64,000 nucleotides of DNA from Pedobacter cryoconitis (GCA_019352875.1 JAAAFW010000015.1:1821090-1885089); one strand, 5' to 3'. Shown: positions 17,133-25,632, counted from the stretch's first letter. Notes: generated by a model not told the origin, from the letters alone. Numbers and translations are program-made.

Positions 17133-17872
17133 AGTCTCAGATAGGGTTTATAAAATCATTACATCAAAAAAAGTACCGCAAAGAGCATGGGATATTTATT
17201 ATTGAAGGAATCAAGTCAATTATTGAGTTTATTCCTTCCGGTTTTCAGATCCACAGTATTTATGTTCTGAGCGAATATCAGCATTTACTGCCCGAATTAC
17301 CCTCAAATATAAAGTTATTTGAAATAAACAGTAAGGATCTGGACAAGATAAGCACTTTACAGGCACCCCAGGGTATTCTTGCACTCGTCCATATGCCACT
17401 ACAGGAAAAGCTAGACTTAACGGTCTTGTCGACAGGCTTCTCCTTAGTTTTGGATGGTATACAGGACCCGGGAAATCTGGGAACGATTATTCGCACAGCA
17501 GACTGGTTCGGCTTTAAACATATTATTTGCTCTCCCAATACTGTAGAGGTTTATAACCCTAAAACCGTACAATCGACTATGGGTTCTTTATGCCGTGTAA
17601 AGGTAGTCTATCAGGATTTACCGGAGCTGATCCGGAACGTCAATATTCCGGTTTTTGGAGCTTTACTTGAAGGTGAGAACATGTATCGGACAAACTGGGG
17701 AAAATCCGGACTAATAGTTTTAGGGAATGAAGGCAAAGGTTTAAGCCCGGAAGTGATAAAATTAATTGATCGTCCGGTAACTATTCCGGGCGCGGGACTC
17801 ACTGAGTCTTTGAACGTTGCGGTTTCAGCGGCAATTTTCTGTGCAGATATATTCAGAAATTTGCAGAAATAA
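17123..17872 (+). CDS. SpoU/TrmH-family RNA 2'-O-methyltransferase
   Basis: 249 residues. A small substrate-binding domain (about 1-95) is followed by the SPOUT knot. DPGNLGTIIRTADWFGF is motif 1 with the catalytic Arg, LGNEGKG is motif 2, and SLNVAVSAAI is motif 3 at the cofactor pocket. It transfers methyl from SAM to a ribose 2'-OH in rRNA or tRNA; the target base is not predictable. Its 5' end overlaps the divergent tamL start by 10 bases, so the two promoters must lie within or beyond each other's coding sequence. The tRNA-Cys gene follows. Confidence 0.92.
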   Translation: MLSKSQIGFIKSLHQKKYRKEHGIFIIEGIKSIIEFIPSGFQIHSIYVLSEYQHLLPELPSNIKLFEINSKDLDKISTLQAPQGILALVHMPLQEKLDLTVLSTGFSLVLDGIQDPGNLGTIIRTADWFGFKHIICSPNTVEVYNPKTVQSTMGSLCRVKVVYQDLPELIRNVNIPVFGALLEGENMYRTNWGKSGLIVLGNEGKGLSPEVIKLIDRPVTIPGAGLTESLNVAVSAAIFCADIFRNLQK

Positions 17873-17873
17873 A

Positions 17874-17903
17874 TTGCAAACTAAGTATTAATTGCTATTT
17901 TTG
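17874..17903 (+). promoter_or_regulatory. Promoter of the tRNA-Cys gene (TTG-N19-TATTTTTG)
   Basis: TTG at 17874-17876 is followed after 19 bases by TATTTTTG (17896-17903), an exact TAnnTTTG -7 element. The predicted start near 17910 is about ten bases before the mature tRNA 5' end. Spacing and sequence equal those found before the SAM riboswitch in this window. Confidence 0.75.
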
Positions 17904-17920
17904 CATCCTGAATTTCAACA

Positions 17921-17991
17921 GGTCGAGTGGCCGAGTGGCTAGGCAGAGGTCTGCAAAACCTCCTACAGCGGTTCGAATCCGCTCTCGACCT
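17921..17991 (+). tRNA. tRNA-Cys (anticodon GCA)
   Basis: A 71-base cloverleaf. The acceptor stem GGTCGAG (17921-17927) pairs with CTCGACC (17984-17990), with discriminator T at 17991, the base expected for Cys. The anticodon arm AGAGGTCTGCAAAACCTCC contains GCA. The T-arm is GCGGTTCGAATCCGC. CCA is not encoded. It is followed after 37 bases by a small basic-protein gene. Confidence 0.97.
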
Positions 17992-18028
17992 CAGATTTTG
18001 AATAAATTAAAAAATAAAGGTTAAGACC

Positions 18029-18214
18029 ATGGCAGTTACCAGATTAAAAAGAAAAGACAGAAAGAACAAAACGACTTCACGTCTAGAAGTTAAAACTTTG
18101 AAATTGGCTACAAACATTGAGTTAGGAAGCCGTTCAAAACAATCTACTAAAGATCAATTAGCTAAAAACAACTTGTTATTAGATCAATTATCTTCAGCTT
18201 TAAGAGCTTCATAA
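18029..18214 (+). CDS. Small basic conserved-looking protein (61 aa), function unknown
   Basis: 61 residues. The first 20 are strongly basic (MAVTRLKRKDRKNKTTSR), followed by an amphipathic helix rich in Leu/Lys/Asn (LAKNNLLLDQLSSALRAS). There is no signal peptide. Size and charge suggest a nucleic-acid or ribosome-associated protein, but it does not match bS20, bL34 or other ribosomal proteins I can recall. It lies between tRNA-Cys and a strong terminator, so it may share the tRNA's transcript. Codon use is that of an expressed gene. Confidence 0.75.
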   Translation: MAVTRLKRKDRKNKTTSRLEVKTLKLATNIELGSRSKQSTKDQLAKNNLLLDQLSSALRAS

Positions 18215-18228
18215 GATTTTATTCTTTT

Positions 18229-18264
18229 AAAAAAAGGGGTGCTGTTATGGCACCCCTTTTTTTT
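18229..18264 (+). terminator. Rho-independent terminator after the small basic protein
   Basis: Stem GGGGTGC-TGTTATG-GCACCCC (18236-18256) with an A-run before it and eight T after it. It ends the tRNA-Cys/small-protein transcript. Confidence 0.93.
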
Positions 18265-18300
18265 GTTTCCGGATTTTTAAGGAAAACAAAAAAGCATTGG

Positions 18301-19329
18301 TTAAACCAATGCTTTACAGATATTCTTTACGATTTCTGGCCCTTCATATATAAAACCTGTATAGACCTGGACCAATGACGCACCAGCTTCCAGCTTATCT
18401 TTCGCATCCTGAGCTGTGTGTATACCTCCAACACCGATAATGGGAAATGCTTTCCCTGAACGTTGAGACAGATAACGGATCACTTCTGTAGATCTTTGAG
18501 TTAAAGGCTTACCACTTAATCCACCCTGCTCTGCCGCTAGTTCAGCAGGGCTGGTCAATGTACTCTTGTCAATCGTCGTATTTGTTGCAATAACACCTGC
18601 AATTTTAGATTCCATCACAATATCAACGATATCATTCAATTGTTCATCTGTTAAATCCGGTGCAATTTTGAGCAATATCGGACGGGAGATTCCATTTTTA
18701 TGATTACGTCCCTGTAATGTCTTAAGCAGATCCGTCAAAGGCTCTTTCTCCTGAAGCTCACGTAAGCCCGGAGTATTAGGAGAACTGACGTTAACAACAA
18801 AGTAATCTACCACGTCAAAAAGGCGGTCAAAACACTTTACATAATCTGATACCGCATCTTCATTGGGCGTAATCTTATTTTTACCTATGTTTCCCCCTAT
18901 TACGATATCCTTGTTCTTTGCTTTAAGCAGGCGCAATCTCTCTGCAAGTGTATCCACACCTTTATTATTAAACCCCATCCTGTTGATCAATGCCTGATCT
19001 TTTGGTAATCTGAACATTCTTGGCTGATCGTTACCTGGCTGAGGCAGAGGTGTAACAGTTCCCACTTCTATAAATCCAAATCCAAGATCACTCAAAGCTT
19101 CTATGTACTCCCCATTTTTATCAAACCCTGCAGCTAACCCGACAGGGTTTTTAAATTTTATTCCAAAAACTTCCCTTTCCAGACCTTTGATCTGAACATC
19201 AAAACTACTTCTGAGAATTGTTTTGCCAAAAGGGAAATGTGCATGGAACCAGTTGAGTCGTTTAACGACGAAGTGATGTACTTTTTCCGGATCGAACTGA
19301 AAAAATACTGGTTTGATAAGACGATACAT
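18301..19329 (-). CDS. pyrD: Dihydroorotate dehydrogenase (quinone), class 2
   Basis: 342 residues. The N-terminal amphipathic helices (MYRLIKPVFFQFDPEKVHHFVVKRL) are the membrane-docking extension that marks class 2 enzymes. GLAAGFDKNGE and VGTVTPLPQPGN are FMN-site segments. NVSSPNTPGLRELQ carries the catalytic Ser of class 2, and NTTIDKSTL and GVGGIHTAQDAKDKLEAGASLVQVYTG complete the FMN phosphate site. It oxidises dihydroorotate to orotate in pyrimidine synthesis and passes electrons to menaquinone at the inner membrane. It stands alone between a terminator and a divergent ABC-F gene. Confidence 0.97.
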   Translation of the reverse strand: MYRLIKPVFFQFDPEKVHHFVVKRLNWFHAHFPFGKTILRSSFDVQIKGLEREVFGIKFKNPVGLAAGFDKNGEYIEALSDLGFGFIEVGTVTPLPQPGNDQPRMFRLPKDQALINRMGFNNKGVDTLAERLRLLKAKNKDIVIGGNIGKNKITPNEDAVSDYVKCFDRLFDVVDYFVVNVSSPNTPGLRELQEKEPLTDLLKTLQGRNHKNGISRPILLKIAPDLTDEQLNDIVDIVMESKIAGVIATNTTIDKSTLTSPAELAAEQGGLSGKPLTQRSTEVIRYLSQRSGKAFPIIGVGGIHTAQDAKDKLEAGASLVQVYTGFIYEGPEIVKNICKALV

Positions 19330-19469
19330 AAGGCGAAGATAGGAACGATTTCAGGTAACACAAAGTTGATTGAATGGTTTTGAACCAAAAAAAAATGCTT
19401 TATCACTGATAATCATGTAAAAACTAGACAAGTTAAATCATATTGAAATAAAAATGCGTCTAAAAAACG

Positions 19470-19477
19470 TACTTTTG
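19470..19477 (+). promoter_or_regulatory. Possible -7 promoter element (TACTTTTG) for the ABC-F gene
   Basis: TACTTTTG fits TAnnTTTG and lies 7 bases before the ATG at 19485, which would give an almost leaderless message. The nearest upstream TTG (19443-19445) is 24 bases away, wider than usual, so the -33 element is uncertain. Confidence 0.4.
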
Positions 19478-19484
19478 CAGCCAC

Positions 19485-21401
19485 ATGATTTCGATAAACG
19501 ACTTAACATTCCTAATAGGTTCCAGGGCTTTATATGACGAAGCGAACTGGCATATTAAACCAGGAGAGAGAATTGGCCTCATCGGTGCCAATGGTACTGG
19601 TAAATCTACCCTCTTAAAAATTATTGTTGGAGAATATGCCCCTTCTTCCGGGTCTATCTCTATGTCTAAAGACTTAAAAATAGGCTACTTAAACCAGGAT
19701 TTACTTTCCTACGAATCTCACCATACTATTCTGCACGTTGCCATGGAAGCATTTGAGCGTCAGAATAAAATACATGATGAAATTGAAGAACTTCTAAAAA
19801 AGATAGAAACTGATTATTCTGAAGATGTTTTGAATAAACTGAGCGATAAGCAACAGGAATTCGAAGCACTTGACGGTTATAATATTGAATATAAAGCAAA
19901 TGAAATTCTGGCAGGCCTTGGATTCAGCACTGAAGATCAGCACCGCCCGCTGAACACCTTCTCCGGAGGGTGGAGAATGCGTGTAATGCTGGCCAAAATC
20001 TTATTGCAGACACCAGATATCCTTTTACTGGATGAGCCAACCAACCACATGGATTTACCCTCCATCAAATGGTTAGAATCTTACCTGGCAGGCTTTGAAG
20101 GTGCCATTGTAATTGTATCGCATGACAGGTACTTCCTGGATAAAATTGTTAACCGCACGGTTGAATCCCGCAAAGGAAAACTGACAACTTATGCTGGTAA
20201 CTATACCTTCTATCTGGAAGAAAAATCACTGCGTGGTGAAATCCAGAAAGGCGAATTCAAAAATCAGCAGGCTAAAATTAAGCAGGAAGAAAAACTGATT
20301 GAGCGTTTTAAAGCCAAAGCAAGTAAAGCTAAAATGGCACAGTCCAGAATGAAAGCACTGGATAAACTGGAGCGTGTGGAAGATGTTGATGACGATAATC
20401 CAACTGTAAACTTCAGCTTTAAATTTACTAAACCTTCCGGCCGTCATGTAGTCAGGATTGAAAATGCAACTAAAAAATATCCAAACATAGATATTCTGGA
20501 TAACGCAGAAGCTGTAATCGAAAAAGGAGACAAAATAGCTTTAATCGGTGCCAATGGTAAAGGTAAATCTACCTTATTGCGTATGGTGGCGAATGTAGAG
20601 AAATTTGAAGGCTCTATCGAAACCGGGCATAATGTAACGACTACATTCTTTGCACAGCACCAGCTGGAATCTCTTCACCTTGGAAATACAATCCTGGAAG
20701 AGCTGCAGGCATTTGCACCGAAACATACGGACACAGAGCTCCGGTCTATCCTGGGCTGTTTCCTGTTTACGGGTGACGATGTATTTAAAAAGATCAAGGT
20801 ACTTTCCGGAGGAGAGAAATCGCGGGTTGCACTGGCGAAATCTTTAACAACAGACTCTAACTTCCTGATTTTAGATGAGCCTACGAATCACCTTGATATT
20901 CAATCTGTAAATATTCTGATTCAGGCTTTAAAACAATTTGAGGGTACTTTTATTGCAGTATCCCACGACAGGTATTTCCTGGATAATGTAGCCAATAAAA
21001 TTTGGTTCATTGAGGAAGAGCAAATCAAACAATATCCTGGAACTTATGCAGAATATGAAGTCTGGAACAGCAAAAGGGTAATCCCGCCAGCTAAAAACAT
21101 CCCTGTTAAACAGGAAAAAGAAGTAAAACCAAAAGCTGAGCCTAAACCGGTGACAGTGAATACACAGCAGCAGTTAAAAAAACTGAATGATCAGTTACAA
21201 AAGGTAGAACAGGAAACTGTTGAGCTGGACGAGCAGGTAAAAGCAGTTGAAACAGAGCTTGCAGACGAAAAGGTATATTCAGATCAAGCGAAACTTGCAG
21301 AAGCTAATAAAAAATATCAGGCCGCAAAGCAAAAACTTGACCAGGCCCAGCAAAAATGGGAAGATCTGGCTGCAGAAATCATGGAGTTGGAAGATAACTA
21401 A
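19485..21401 (+). CDS. ABC-F family ATPase (Uup/EttA-like)
   Basis: 638 residues with two ABC domains and no membrane spans. Domain 1 has Walker A GANGTGKST (about 34-42), signature FSGGWRMR and Walker B ILLLDEPTNH. Domain 2 has GANGKGKST, LSGGEKSR and FLILDEPTNH. Between them is the charged P-site tRNA-interaction linker (about 240-300, KQEEKLIERFKAKASKAKMAQSR). A C-terminal coiled coil (about 550-638, rich in Lys/Glu/Gln) is typical of the Uup branch. Such proteins act on the ribosome or on replication intermediates in the cytoplasm. It is monocistronic, with a shared terminator behind it. Confidence 0.93.
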   Translation: MISINDLTFLIGSRALYDEANWHIKPGERIGLIGANGTGKSTLLKIIVGEYAPSSGSISMSKDLKIGYLNQDLLSYESHHTILHVAMEAFERQNKIHDEIEELLKKIETDYSEDVLNKLSDKQQEFEALDGYNIEYKANEILAGLGFSTEDQHRPLNTFSGGWRMRVMLAKILLQTPDILLLDEPTNHMDLPSIKWLESYLAGFEGAIVIVSHDRYFLDKIVNRTVESRKGKLTTYAGNYTFYLEEKSLRGEIQKGEFKNQQAKIKQEEKLIERFKAKASKAKMAQSRMKALDKLERVEDVDDDNPTVNFSFKFTKPSGRHVVRIENATKKYPNIDILDNAEAVIEKGDKIALIGANGKGKSTLLRMVANVEKFEGSIETGHNVTTTFFAQHQLESLHLGNTILEELQAFAPKHTDTELRSILGCFLFTGDDVFKKIKVLSGGEKSRVALAKSLTTDSNFLILDEPTNHLDIQSVNILIQALKQFEGTFIAVSHDRYFLDNVANKIWFIEEEQIKQYPGTYAEYEVWNSKRVIPPAKNIPVKQEKEVKPKAEPKPVTVNTQQQLKKLNDQLQKVEQETVELDEQVKAVETELADEKVYSDQAKLAEANKKYQAAKQKLDQAQQKWEDLAAEIMELEDN

Positions 21402-21403
21402 AT

Positions 21404-21433
21404 AAAAAAGGGGAGCAATGCTCCCCTTTTTTA
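21404..21433. terminator. Bidirectional terminator between the ABC-F and alpha-amylase genes
   Basis: AAAAAGGGGAGC-AAT-GCTCCCCTTTTTT: a perfect GC stem flanked by A and T runs on both sides. It can end both the plus-strand ABC-F transcript and the minus-strand amylase transcript, whose stop codon lies inside it. Confidence 0.93.
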
Positions 21434-22918
21434 TTCAACAAATACCCAGACCGAGACACTTCCCGGCTGACAATAAAATTCTGCAGTACCGTCCTCTCCT
21501 ATTATAATATCTTCAGGACAATAGTCGAACACATCTTTCATTTTTCTGCCGGCATGGGCAGCACCGATCTCCATAATTTTAACACCCCGCTCTCCATTGC
21601 TGAGCAGCACTGCCAAACCTGAATTCTCTTTATCCATCTCTCCTTCCCTGGTCCAGCCTATACAATTAGGATGATCTATATAATCACGTTGTAAACCATA
21701 GGAAAGATCCCTTCGTATTCTGGTCATCAGTGGCAGCTTTTCAATCGTTACCAGCTCAACTTCTGCCGGATTACCTTCTGTATCGGTGTCCATATAAGAT
21801 GCACCGTAAAGATCAGGATAAAAAACGCAGGGAATCCCCTGTTCTCTGAGCAGAATCATAGCATAAGCTAATGGCCTGAACCAAAAATCAACATAAGCCT
21901 CTAATGACTGAAGTGGCTGAGAATCATGATTATCCACAAAAGTCACTGCCAGATGAGGGTGAGATTCAATTAGCGTATTACTCAAAATCCCTCTTAAATC
22001 GTAATCCTGACCCTGCTGGGCAGCCTGATAGAAATTGTGATGCAGCATGGAATCAAAAAGTTGCATTTTACCTTCAGTAAGATCAATATAATCCCGCAGC
22101 TTCATCACGTCATCTAATACCCAGTTCTCGGCAACGATAAAGAACTCACGACTGTATTTGCTGTTCATATGGTCAATCCATTCCAGAAGGAAATCGGTAT
22201 CTATATGTTTAACTGCATCCAGGCGAAATCCACCCATACTGCAGGTTTCGAAATACCATTCTCCCCAGCGCTTCAGCTCCTCACGGACTGCCGGGTTCCT
22301 GAATTCGATATCGTTAAACATCAGGTAATCATAATTCCCCATTTCAGCGGAAGGGACATTTCCCCATACCTGATCGTATTCATGCTGAATAGCAAAAATA
22401 GCAGTCTCCTGCAGATCTTCTGCCCAGTCTACACCACTAAAGCAGGATTTATCCCAGATAAATTCAGAGTACTTGCCCTGTCTGCCTGGAAAGTTAAATT
22501 TAGTCCAGGCATCGATCTCGAATGCATCTGAAATAAACTGGTTTCTATCCTCTTCAGCAACTTTTCTGACGGCTACGCGTTCGAGTTCATCACCACCGGC
22601 TTTGTGGTTAAAAACCACATCGGCAATAACCATCATACCTTGCTCATGAATCGCACGGATGGCATTAATGTATTCTTCTTTGGTCCCATATTTAGTGGCG
22701 ACGCTGTTTTTCTGATCAAATTCACCTAAGTCAAACAGATCATAACAGTCATATCCGGTGGAAGCATCTCCTTCGGTGGATTTATAGGCTGGAGGAAACC
22801 AGACTGCGGTAATACCGCTTTCTTTCAATGCAGAAGCGCGGGATGCCGCCTTTCTCCATAAATTTTCACCATCATTATAATACCAGTGGAAGTATTGGAT
22901 CAGGGTTTGGTTGGACAT
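21431..22918 (-). CDS. Cytoplasmic alpha-amylase (GH13, subfamily 5-like)
   Basis: 495 residues with no signal peptide, so a cytoplasmic enzyme like AmyA of enteric bacteria. The GH13 motifs are in order: DVVFNH (Asp100), GFRLDAVKH (nucleophile Asp234), VAENW (acid/base Glu264) and FVDNHD (Asp332). The B-domain between about 103 and 200 and the start IQYFHWYYNDGENLW resemble liquefying amylases of subfamily 5. It hydrolyses internal alpha-1,4 links of maltodextrins or glycogen. It is divergent from a thioesterase gene and no other starch genes are adjacent. Confidence 0.95.
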   Translation of the reverse strand: MSNQTLIQYFHWYYNDGENLWRKAASRASALKESGITAVWFPPAYKSTEGDASTGYDCYDLFDLGEFDQKNSVATKYGTKEEYINAIRAIHEQGMMVIADVVFNHKAGGDELERVAVRKVAEEDRNQFISDAFEIDAWTKFNFPGRQGKYSEFIWDKSCFSGVDWAEDLQETAIFAIQHEYDQVWGNVPSAEMGNYDYLMFNDIEFRNPAVREELKRWGEWYFETCSMGGFRLDAVKHIDTDFLLEWIDHMNSKYSREFFIVAENWVLDDVMKLRDYIDLTEGKMQLFDSMLHHNFYQAAQQGQDYDLRGILSNTLIESHPHLAVTFVDNHDSQPLQSLEAYVDFWFRPLAYAMILLREQGIPCVFYPDLYGASYMDTDTEGNPAEVELVTIEKLPLMTRIRRDLSYGLQRDYIDHPNCIGWTREGEMDKENSGLAVLLSNGERGVKIMEIGAAHAGRKMKDVFDYCPEDIIIGEDGTAEFYCQPGSVSVWVFVE

Positions 22919-22985
22919 ACGGAAAATAATATTTTTTTAAATGATGGCTTTACAGTACATATAACATGATGTCTGACTTTTTGTT

Positions 22986-22993
22986 TACTTTTG
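22986..22993 (+). promoter_or_regulatory. Possible -7 promoter element (TACTTTTG) for the thioesterase gene
   Basis: TACTTTTG fits TAnnTTTG exactly, 7 bases before the ATG at 23001. No TTG lies at the preferred distance upstream, so confidence is limited. It mirrors the arrangement in front of the ABC-F gene. Confidence 0.4.
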
Positions 22994-23000
22994 CAGCAAT

Positions 23001-23522
23001 ATGAGTTCAAATATCAAAAATCCTAAAAATTCATTCACCATCATGAATGAATTGGTATTACCGAATGACACCAATACACTCAATAATCTGATGGGCGGAA
23101 GATTACTGCACTGGATGGATATTGCTGCTGCTATCTCTGCGCAAAAGCACTGTAACAGAATAGTAGTTACTGCCTCAGTGGATAATGTCTCTTTTAAACA
23201 ACCTATTAAGCTTGGTGATGTAATTACTATCGAAGCTAAAGTTACCAGAGCATTCCATACTTCGGTAGAGGTACGCCTGGACGTCTGGGCAGAAAACATT
23301 CCCTCTGGAAGCCGTGTGAAATCTAATGAAGCTTATTATACTTTCGTTGCGGTTGATCAGAGTGGAAGAACAATTCCGGTACCGGAACTGAAACCAGAAG
23401 ATGCTGAAGAAGAAGAATTATACGAAGGCGCGCTGCGCAGAAGACAATTAAGGTTAATACTGGCAGGCAAAATGTTACCAAATGATGCCAAAGAATTAAA
23501 AGCACTATTCTTTACCGAATAA
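23001..23522 (+). CDS. Hotdog-fold acyl-CoA thioesterase
   Basis: 173 residues. The hotdog domain spans about 10-125. LPNDTNTLNNLMGGRLLHWMDIAAA is the acyl-CoA thioester hydrolase signature, with the Asp in the central helix, and TASVDNVSFKQPIKLGD is the second strand pair. It hydrolyses acyl-CoA esters in the cytoplasm. It is a distant paralogue of the thioesterase at 10697-11245 and lacks that protein's basic tail, ending instead in a helical extension (about 135-173). Confidence 0.9.
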   Translation: MSSNIKNPKNSFTIMNELVLPNDTNTLNNLMGGRLLHWMDIAAAISAQKHCNRIVVTASVDNVSFKQPIKLGDVITIEAKVTRAFHTSVEVRLDVWAENIPSGSRVKSNEAYYTFVAVDQSGRTIPVPELKPEDAEEEELYEGALRRRQLRLILAGKMLPNDAKELKALFFTE

Positions 23523-23533
23523 AGAATTGGAAT

Positions 23534-23580
23534 AAAAGGGTGTTGCACCGCAGAATAAATGTCGCAGGCAACACCTTTTC
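23534..23580. terminator. Hairpin between convergent thioesterase and EVE genes
   Basis: Arms GGTGTTGC (23539-23546) and GCAACACC (23568-23575), preceded by AAAA and followed by TTTT, with a 21-base loop. It can act in both directions for the two converging genes. Confidence 0.75.
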
Positions 23581-23584
23581 TATA

Positions 23585-23989
23585 TTAGCTTCCCATTTCC
23601 AGGATTTTATCAAATTCTTCCGCTTTTAACTGCATAACTGACAGTCTGCCCTGTCTCACCAGAGAAATATCTTTCAGGCTTTCTTCAGCTTTAATCTGTT
23701 CCAGTGTAACCGGATTTTTCAAACTCTCCACAGGAACCAGGTCGACCACTACCCAATTCTCATTATCTGTCGTCGGATCCTGATAAAACTCCCTGACAAC
23801 CTTAGCAATACCTACCACATGTTTACCCTCGTTGCTATGGTAAAAGAGAACCAAATCTCCCTCCTTCATTAATTTGATATTATTCCTTGCCTGATAGTTA
23901 CGGACACCATCCCAGAAGGTGCGGCCATCTTTATTAAACTGTTCCCAGCTATATTTGAAAGGTTCTGATTTGACTAAAAAATAATTCAC
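23585..23989 (-). CDS. EVE-domain protein
   Basis: 134 residues covering a single EVE domain. NYFLVKSEPFKYSWEQ opens the fold, WDGVRNYQARNNIKLMKEGDLVLFYHS is the hallmark PUA-like core, and GRLSVMQLKAEEFDKIL is the C-terminal strand and helix. EVE domains bind modified bases in DNA or RNA and often stand alone, as here. The start is GTG (23987-23989), which gives the usual family N-terminus; no in-frame ATG fits. Role in this organism unknown. Confidence 0.92.
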   Translation of the reverse strand: MNYFLVKSEPFKYSWEQFNKDGRTFWDGVRNYQARNNIKLMKEGDLVLFYHSNEGKHVVGIAKVVREFYQDPTTDNENWVVVDLVPVESLKNPVTLEQIKAEESLKDISLVRQGRLSVMQLKAEEFDKILEMGS

Positions 23990-24088
23990 GTATCTTATGT
24001 TTGAGATGATTATATATAATTTGCTAGCCCCGAAATTAATAAAAGCGGCAGGAATTATGTTAACTTAAATAAAAGGGAACCGAATAAA

Positions 24089-25114
24089 TTAATGTATCAC
24101 TTTAAATAACAACTCCTTAAGCAATTCCCCATCGGTAATATTTCCCGTACTGTCTACACCTTTGCTCTTCAGATCATATTCCCGCAGCAGTCCAATAATC
24201 TGAAAGACCTTAGTCAGATTATAAGAACGGGCAGCAGTTTCATAATCCTTCACAAAATATGGGTTCACACCGAGCTCTTTTGCCGCATCGCCTTTATGCT
24301 GCAAATAATGGTATTTCAGGATTCTAGTGAAATAGCTGTTGAGATTTGCCATAATCATAACCATAGGATTTGCCTTCGGATTATTAGCGAAATAGTTAAT
24401 AATCTGATTACATTTCAACACGTTTCTGACAGCGAGTGCTTTTTGCAGTTCGAATACATTATATTCTTTACTGATTCCTATGTTCCGCTGAATATGATCC
24501 GTGTCTATGGTTGTCCCCTTGCTAATATTGAGCAAAAGCTTTTCGATCTCGTTAGATATTTTAGAAAGATCCGTCCCCAGATATTCAGCCATTAATGCCG
24601 CAGCCTGCGGAGCTATTTTAGCGCCTTTCTCCTCAACAAGATCTTCTATCCAGGCAGCAAGCTTATAATCTCTTACAGGGTCTGACTGAAAGATTACACC
24701 ATGCTTTCCAATGGACTTATAAATCTTTTTACGTTTATCAAAGTTGGCGTATTTATAGGCGAGTACCAAAATTGTACTGGGTAGTGGTTTTTCGAAATAA
24801 TGCTGGACAAACTCAGCCGCCTTACTACTGCCGTCCACTTCCTTTGCCCATTTCAGATCCTGAGCTTCTTTCACAATAATCAGCTGATAATCTGACATCA
24901 TAGGATAACGCTTGGCCGCATTTAAAATGGCCGCCATATCAGTATCCTTACCATACAATACCGTTTGATTAAACCCCTTCTGCATATCATCCAGAACATG
25001 CTGTTCCATGAAATGAACAACCTGATCAATATAATAGGATTCTTCCCCATGGAGAAGATAAACAGGCTTGTATTTTTTAGCTTTGAGGTCTTTAAGAATG
25101 TCGGAAGCAGTCAT
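24089..25114 (-). CDS. holA: DNA polymerase III subunit delta
   Basis: 341 residues from the ATG at 25112-25114. A longer frame begins with TTG four codons upstream, but MTASDILKDLKAKKYKPVYLLHGEE is the better N-terminus. The AAA+-like domain I (about 1-130) contains LLHGEESYYIDQ. Domain II and the helical collar (about 210-335, EYNVFELQKALAVRN, LLREYDLKSKGVDSTG) are typical of HolA. The protein opens the beta clamp as part of the clamp loader. It is divergent from a small HsdR_N-type gene. Confidence 0.93.
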   Translation of the reverse strand: MTASDILKDLKAKKYKPVYLLHGEESYYIDQVVHFMEQHVLDDMQKGFNQTVLYGKDTDMAAILNAAKRYPMMSDYQLIIVKEAQDLKWAKEVDGSSKAAEFVQHYFEKPLPSTILVLAYKYANFDKRKKIYKSIGKHGVIFQSDPVRDYKLAAWIEDLVEEKGAKIAPQAAALMAEYLGTDLSKISNEIEKLLLNISKGTTIDTDHIQRNIGISKEYNVFELQKALAVRNVLKCNQIINYFANNPKANPMVMIMANLNSYFTRILKYHYLQHKGDAAKELGVNPYFVKDYETAARSYNLTKVFQIIGLLREYDLKSKGVDSTGNITDGELLKELLFKVIH

Positions 25115-25157
25115 ATAATTATCCAAATGTAACCGCTAAAAACTAATTATTAAAGGT

Positions 25158-25165
25158 TATTTTTG
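25158..25165 (+). promoter_or_regulatory. Possible -7 promoter element (TATTTTTG)
   Basis: TATTTTTG fits TAnnTTTG and lies 5 bases before the ATG at 25171 of the HsdR_N-type gene. No TTG lies at the preferred upstream distance, so this is a weak call. Confidence 0.35.
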
Positions 25166-25170
25166 CATTA

Positions 25171-25632
25171 ATGGCATTTACCCCTACCGCATTGAATCTA
25201 CCGCAGTATCCCTTTCGTATCACCTTAAGGGAAAAGCAACACTTTATTTTTGATGAAATTAGAAAGAAGCATCTGGTGTTAACACCGGAGGAATGGGTAA
25301 GACAACATTTTATCCAGTATCTGATCCTGGAAAAGAAGTTCCCGAAATCGCTTATTCAACTGGAGGCCGGGCTCAACCTCAATCAGCGCATGCAGCGTAC
25401 AGATATTGTAGTTTTTAATCATTCGGGAGAGAGAATAATGGTCATTGAATGTAAGGCGCCACATATCCAGATCAATCAGCAGGTATTTGACCAGGCAGCA
25501 CGCTATAATTCTGTACATAAGGCGCGGTGGTTAGTAGTGACAAATGGCCTGAGACATTGTTATGCACAGATTGACCATATCAATCCAGGGTTTTCTTTTC
25601 TGGAAGAACTACCTGAATACAGCCATCTTTAA
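25171..25632 (+). CDS. Stand-alone HsdR N-terminal nuclease-like domain protein
   Basis: 153 residues matching the HSDR_N_2-type fold, the N-terminal part of type I restriction R subunits. LTPEEWVRQHFIQYLI is the opening helix. The PD-(D/E)xK core is TDIVVFNHSGERIMVIECKAPH (Asp about 74, then Glu-Cys-Lys), followed by the QVFDQAARYNSVHKARWLVVTNG strand and helix. No helicase, HsdM or HsdS gene is near, so this is not a restriction system remnant by context. Small proteins of this type occur next to housekeeping genes in Bacteroidota; function unknown. Confidence 0.85.
   Translation: MAFTPTALNLPQYPFRITLREKQHFIFDEIRKKHLVLTPEEWVRQHFIQYLILEKKFPKSLIQLEAGLNLNQRMQRTDIVVFNHSGERIMVIECKAPHIQINQQVFDQAARYNSVHKARWLVVTNGLRHCYAQIDHINPGFSFLEELPEYSHL

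Noticed and set aside
18029..18214. Reading the small basic protein as ribosomal protein bS20
   Set aside because: Length fits poorly (61 versus about 85 residues) and the usual ANHKSALKR start is missing.
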